Source: Syntrophomonadaceae bacterium
Lineage (GTDB): Bacteria > Bacillota > Syntrophomonadia > Syntrophomonadales > Syntrophomonadaceae
Assembly: GCA_028686565.1 (NCBI GenBank)
Contig: JAQUBU010000118.1
Span: forward strand, 1 to 6,996
DNA: 6,996 nucleotides
Reading direction: 5' to 3'
Shown: positions 4,577 to 6,996 of the stretch, piece by piece
Layout: each line of letters begins with the position of its first letter
Position numbering within the stretch: position 1 is the stretch's first letter
Notes under the pieces: model-generated
The model's database searches: none
Told to the model about the DNA's origin: nothing
Seen by the model: only the letters and a program-made list of their open reading frames with translations
Position numbers and translations under genes: made by a program

Positions 4577-5887
4577 ATGTCCAAAGATAAATCATCAGCG
4601 TCCTTTGATCAAAATCAATTAGAACAATTGATGGATGCTTTGCGCGAGAGTGAAGATCGTTACCATAGCATATTCCAAAATAATCATTCCCCCATGCTTA
4701 TTATTGATCCTGAAAACGGGCAAATAGTAGATGCCAATCAATTTGCAGCCAGTTACTACGGCTATACCAGAGAAGAGCTTATTCGCAAAAGAATCTTCGA
4801 GATTAATCAATTGTCACCGGAAGAAATACATAATGAAATGCAAAAAGCAAAACAAGAAGCGCGCAAGAGTTTTATCTTCCGCCATCGATTATCCAGTGGT
4901 GAGATTCGTGATGTTGAGGTTTTTAGCGGCCCTGTTAAAATCAAGAAAAAAGCCTATCTATTTTCGATTATCCATGATATCACAGAACGTATGCGATTAG
5001 AACAGAGTCTAAGAGATGCCTTGGACCTTAATCGAAAAATAATAACCGATTCTTTAATCGCCATATTTACTTTCAAGGCTTCCGGTCCCTGCGTAATGGC
5101 CAACGCTGCTGCTGCCAAAATTGCCGATACTACTATTGAAGAGCTAATGAAGCATAATTTTCGTACTACTCCCATATGGCAAAAATACGGACCTCTGGCA
5201 ATGGCTGAAGAAGCTCTGAATACTGGACAAACCATGCGCGGCGAAATACTTACGAAGACAATGTCCGGATTAGATATCTGTTTGAATTCCTATTTCACTC
5301 CTTTTTACAGTAAAGGTGAGCAGCACTTGCTGGTCATGGCCGAAGATATCACCGAACGCAAGCGAATGGAGTCAGATCTGCGAACTCTGGCTACCATGGA
5401 TGCCCTTACCGGAATCTATAACCGCAGAACAATTATAGAAATTGGCAACAATGAGTTTATCCGCTGCAACCGCTACAGCCAGCCCCTGTCCTTGTTGATG
5501 ATAGATATCGATCACTTCAAACGAGTCAATGATAACCATGGTCATGCGGTGGGCGACCAGGCCCTTCGGCAATTGGCCTCCGAATGCAGCGACTTGCTGC
5601 GCAATATTGACTCTCTGGGTCGTCTGGGGGGTGAAGAGTTTCTGGTAGTACTTCCCCAAACCAATATAGATGAAGCTTGCAAGACAGCAGAAAGGCTGCG
5701 TCAGGCAGTAGCTGAGCAGCCTATTCAATGTGAGGACATCTCCTTTGACATTACCATCAGTATTGGCGTTTCTGATTGCTGTGCAACCGATGTGAATATA
5801 GAAACGGCTATTCACCGGGCAGATATCGCCATGTACCGCGCCAAACAAAATGGCCGTAACCGGGTGGAATTGGAACCCTGTCCCTGA
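4577..5887 (+). CDS. PAS-PAS-GGDEF diguanylate cyclase
   Basis: Makes cyclic di-GMP from two GTP in the cytoplasm under control of two sensory PAS domains. Numbering is from the ATG at 4577 (436 residues). PAS1 spans ~25-140 (ESEDRYHSIFQNN, IIDPENGQIVDAN, YYGYTREEL, ending DITERMRLEQ) and PAS2 ~150-262 (ending DITERKRMES). The GGDEF domain spans ~265-432 with DALTGIYNRR at 275-284, IDIDHFKRVND at 309-319, the active-site GGEEF at 351-355, and the inhibitory RxxD site (RNID, 342-345) exactly five residues before it. ISIGVS and ADIAMYRAKQNGRNRV complete the fold. No membrane segment and no EAL domain. Start: GTG at 4568 gives three more residues, but GAGGGG at 4560-4565 is only 2 nt before it and 11 nt before the ATG, so ATG is preferred with modest certainty. 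The PAS ligand is unknown. The stop is 9 bp from the convergent hydrolase. Confidence 0.95.
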   Translation: MSKDKSSASFDQNQLEQLMDALRESEDRYHSIFQNNHSPMLIIDPENGQIVDANQFAASYYGYTREELIRKRIFEINQLSPEEIHNEMQKAKQEARKSFIFRHRLSSGEIRDVEVFSGPVKIKKKAYLFSIIHDITERMRLEQSLRDALDLNRKIITDSLIAIFTFKASGPCVMANAAAAKIADTTIEELMKHNFRTTPIWQKYGPLAMAEEALNTGQTMRGEILTKTMSGLDICLNSYFTPFYSKGEQHLLVMAEDITERKRMESDLRTLATMDALTGIYNRRTIIEIGNNEFIRCNRYSQPLSLLMIDIDHFKRVNDNHGHAVGDQALRQLASECSDLLRNIDSLGRLGGEEFLVVLPQTNIDEACKTAERLRQAVAEQPIQCEDISFDITISIGVSDCCATDVNIETAIHRADIAMYRAKQNGRNRVELEPCP

Positions 5888-5896
5888 TCAAATCTA

Positions 5897-6832
5897 TTAA
5901 TTATTTGAACTTGTCTTTTTCCTGATAAAATTGCTAATTTCTTCCATTGCCCTGCTTGCCTCGGGGAAGAGCGGTGCCATAGCCGGATAACAATGGAATA
6001 ACCCCTTACCGATCTTCAATGTAACATCCACACCTGCAGCTTGTGCTTTTTCAGCAAACCGGATTGAATCATCCAAAAGTGTTTCATCTCCTCCCACATA
6101 TATCAAAAGGGGCACAAGGCCATGTAATTGCCCGAAAAGCGGCGATATATAAGGAAATTCCAGATCCATATCACCAGCATAATGTTTAGCACAAGCATAA
6201 GCCAATCCCTGGGGAGCCAAACATACCTTGGCATTTGTCTTATATGACTCGCCGGTGCATGTAAAATCAGTCACCGGAGAATATGCTACAGCTCCTGAAG
6301 GCAGAACTATGCCTTTGTCCCGCAAAGCCAGCAATGTGGCTAACAATAACCCCCCGCCAGCCGAATCACCTACAAATACAATTTGGGCAGGATTAATACC
6401 TTGAGCCAATAAGTAGCTATAAGCTGCCAGCGAATCATTTAGTGCTGCAGGAAAACGGTGCTCCGGGGCTAAATGATACTCAAACAGCAATGCGGATATC
6501 CCGCTATTTTTGACAAACTTGGCAACAATCCCTCGATGTGACTGGCAGGTACCGGTAACATAGCCCCCGCCATGAAAATATAATATAGCTTTATTTTTGC
6601 TGGCTCCGGCAGGAACAATCCACTCGGCAAGCATATCGCTGATATTGACCGGAGAAATTTCAATACCTTCCGGCAATTTGCCAAACTTCCCCGCACCGTC
6701 TTCTACCTCCTGCCGGAAACGGAGTATGGATTCATAGCTATTCCAATCAATATCTTCATTCTTCGAACGCAATCGGAATTGATTGCGGTTTTGCATTAGA
6801 AACTTCAATAGCCGTGCTCGCATACTGAGCAT
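5897..6832 (-). CDS. Alpha/beta hydrolase, hormone-sensitive lipase (HSL) type esterase
   Basis: The product has 311 residues, the usual size for the Abhydrolase_3/HSL (bacterial lipase family IV) group; hydrolyses short- to medium-chain carboxyl esters. Seen: oxyanion-hole motif HGGG at 87-90 (YFHGGGYVTG), YHLAPEHRFPAALND at 119-133, nucleophile elbow GDSAGG at 155-160 with Ser157, probable catalytic Asp249 in GGDETLLDDS (Asp254 or 255 are alternatives), and His280 in LFHCYP. No signal peptide, so cytoplasmic. The start ATG (6830-6832) follows GAGAGGTGA on the minus strand (6847-6839 region) at about 7 nt; an ATG three codons later is possible but less well spaced. The gene begins 21 nt after the stop of an unidentified upstream minus-strand gene, implying one operon. 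It is convergent with the GGDEF gene with only 9 bp between stops, leaving no room for a terminator outside the coding regions. Substrate unknown. Confidence 0.93.
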   Translation of the reverse strand: MLSMRARLLKFLMQNRNQFRLRSKNEDIDWNSYESILRFRQEVEDGAGKFGKLPEGIEISPVNISDMLAEWIVPAGASKNKAILYFHGGGYVTGTCQSHRGIVAKFVKNSGISALLFEYHLAPEHRFPAALNDSLAAYSYLLAQGINPAQIVFVGDSAGGGLLLATLLALRDKGIVLPSGAVAYSPVTDFTCTGESYKTNAKVCLAPQGLAYACAKHYAGDMDLEFPYISPLFGQLHGLVPLLIYVGGDETLLDDSIRFAEKAQAAGVDVTLKIGKGLFHCYPAMAPLFPEASRAMEEISNFIRKKTSSNN

Positions 6833-6853
6833 TTTTATTCACCTCTCATTGTT

Positions 6854-6996
6854 CTATCGCTCTTTCCCCTGCAAAGCTGATCTTTCCATATACTCTCTTT
6901 TCCTTCTGGCAATTTCATCGCGGCCGGATTTAATAACTTCCATTACATCAATTTGCTCGATTGCATCATCAAATACAGGCTTTTCATCTCCGGATA
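6854..6996 (-). CDS. C-terminal tail of an unidentified protein (partial)
   Basis: On the minus strand the frame beginning at 6994 is open for 46 codons and ends with TAG (6856-6854); the other two frames on that strand stop earlier. The residues run from SGDEKPVFDDAIEQIDVMEV to MERSALQGKER. The composition is strongly charged and helix-like with no hydrophobic segment, as expected for the cytoplasmic or C-terminal end of a larger protein whose body lies beyond the window edge. I do not recognise the family. The 21-nt spacing to the hydrolase start, with the hydrolase ribosome site inside that gap, indicates the two are co-transcribed and perhaps translationally coupled. Confidence 0.65.
   Translation of the reverse strand, partial: SGDEKPVFDDAIEQIDVMEVIKSGRDEIARRKREYMERSALQGKER

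Noticed and set aside
5372..5848. 158-codon ORF on the minus strand
   Set aside because: It is a shadow of the GGDEF domain, whose frame carries all the conserved motifs.

Overview
The window looks like a chromosomal segment from a low-to-mid GC Firmicute, most likely of the Clostridia. The evidence is strong AGGAGG-type ribosome binding sites, GTG alternative starts, a secreted copper-amine-oxidase-N-domain (stalk) protein, a clostridial-style long ThrC, and a 'GACAAGGGGACGGTTCTTCTGTC' type intergenic repeat of a kind I associate with anaerobic Firmicutes. The genus cannot be fixed from sequence alone.

Layout, left to right. (1) The C-terminal ~170 residues of an archaeal-type cofactor-independent phosphoglycerate-mutase-family enzyme (+) enter from the left edge and stop at 513. 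(2) The 119-bp gap to the next, convergent gene is filled almost to the base by one perfect 57-bp inverted repeat with a 3-nt loop (515-631). (3) On the minus strand lie threonine synthase (thrC, GTG start at 2129) and, 38 bp upstream of it, a secreted protein with two copper-amine-oxidase-N-like motifs (start 2776). The latter has a ~160-nt leader that can fold into several hairpins and two mutually exclusive pairings, one of which covers the start of its Shine-Dalgarno. A good sigma-A-like promoter precedes the leader. (4) Divergently on the plus strand are a small membrane-anchored DUF2726-like protein and, 19 nt on, an endonuclease/exonuclease/phosphatase (EEP) family enzyme. (5) A soluble PAS-PAS-GGDEF diguanylate cyclase (+) follows, with an intact GGEEF active site and an RxxD inhibitory site. 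(6) Only 9 bp away and convergent with it is an HSL-type alpha/beta hydrolase (minus). It is preceded by the tail of a further minus-strand gene that runs off the right edge.

Functional links. The phosphoglycerate-mutase-like gene beside thrC is suggestive because one branch of this family has been proposed to replace homoserine kinase, the step before threonine synthase. The DUF2726-like and EEP genes probably form a two-gene operon. The GGDEF protein makes c-di-GMP in response to an unknown cytoplasmic signal. The hydrolase is probably translated from the same message as the unknown gene upstream of it.

The most unusual things here are the gap-filling 57-bp perfect palindrome, the switch-like leader of the stalk-domain protein (with a possible 18-codon ORF inside it), and the DUF2726-like protein that seems to have lost its nuclease residues. 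I saw no tRNA, rRNA, CRISPR array, transposase gene or phage gene.
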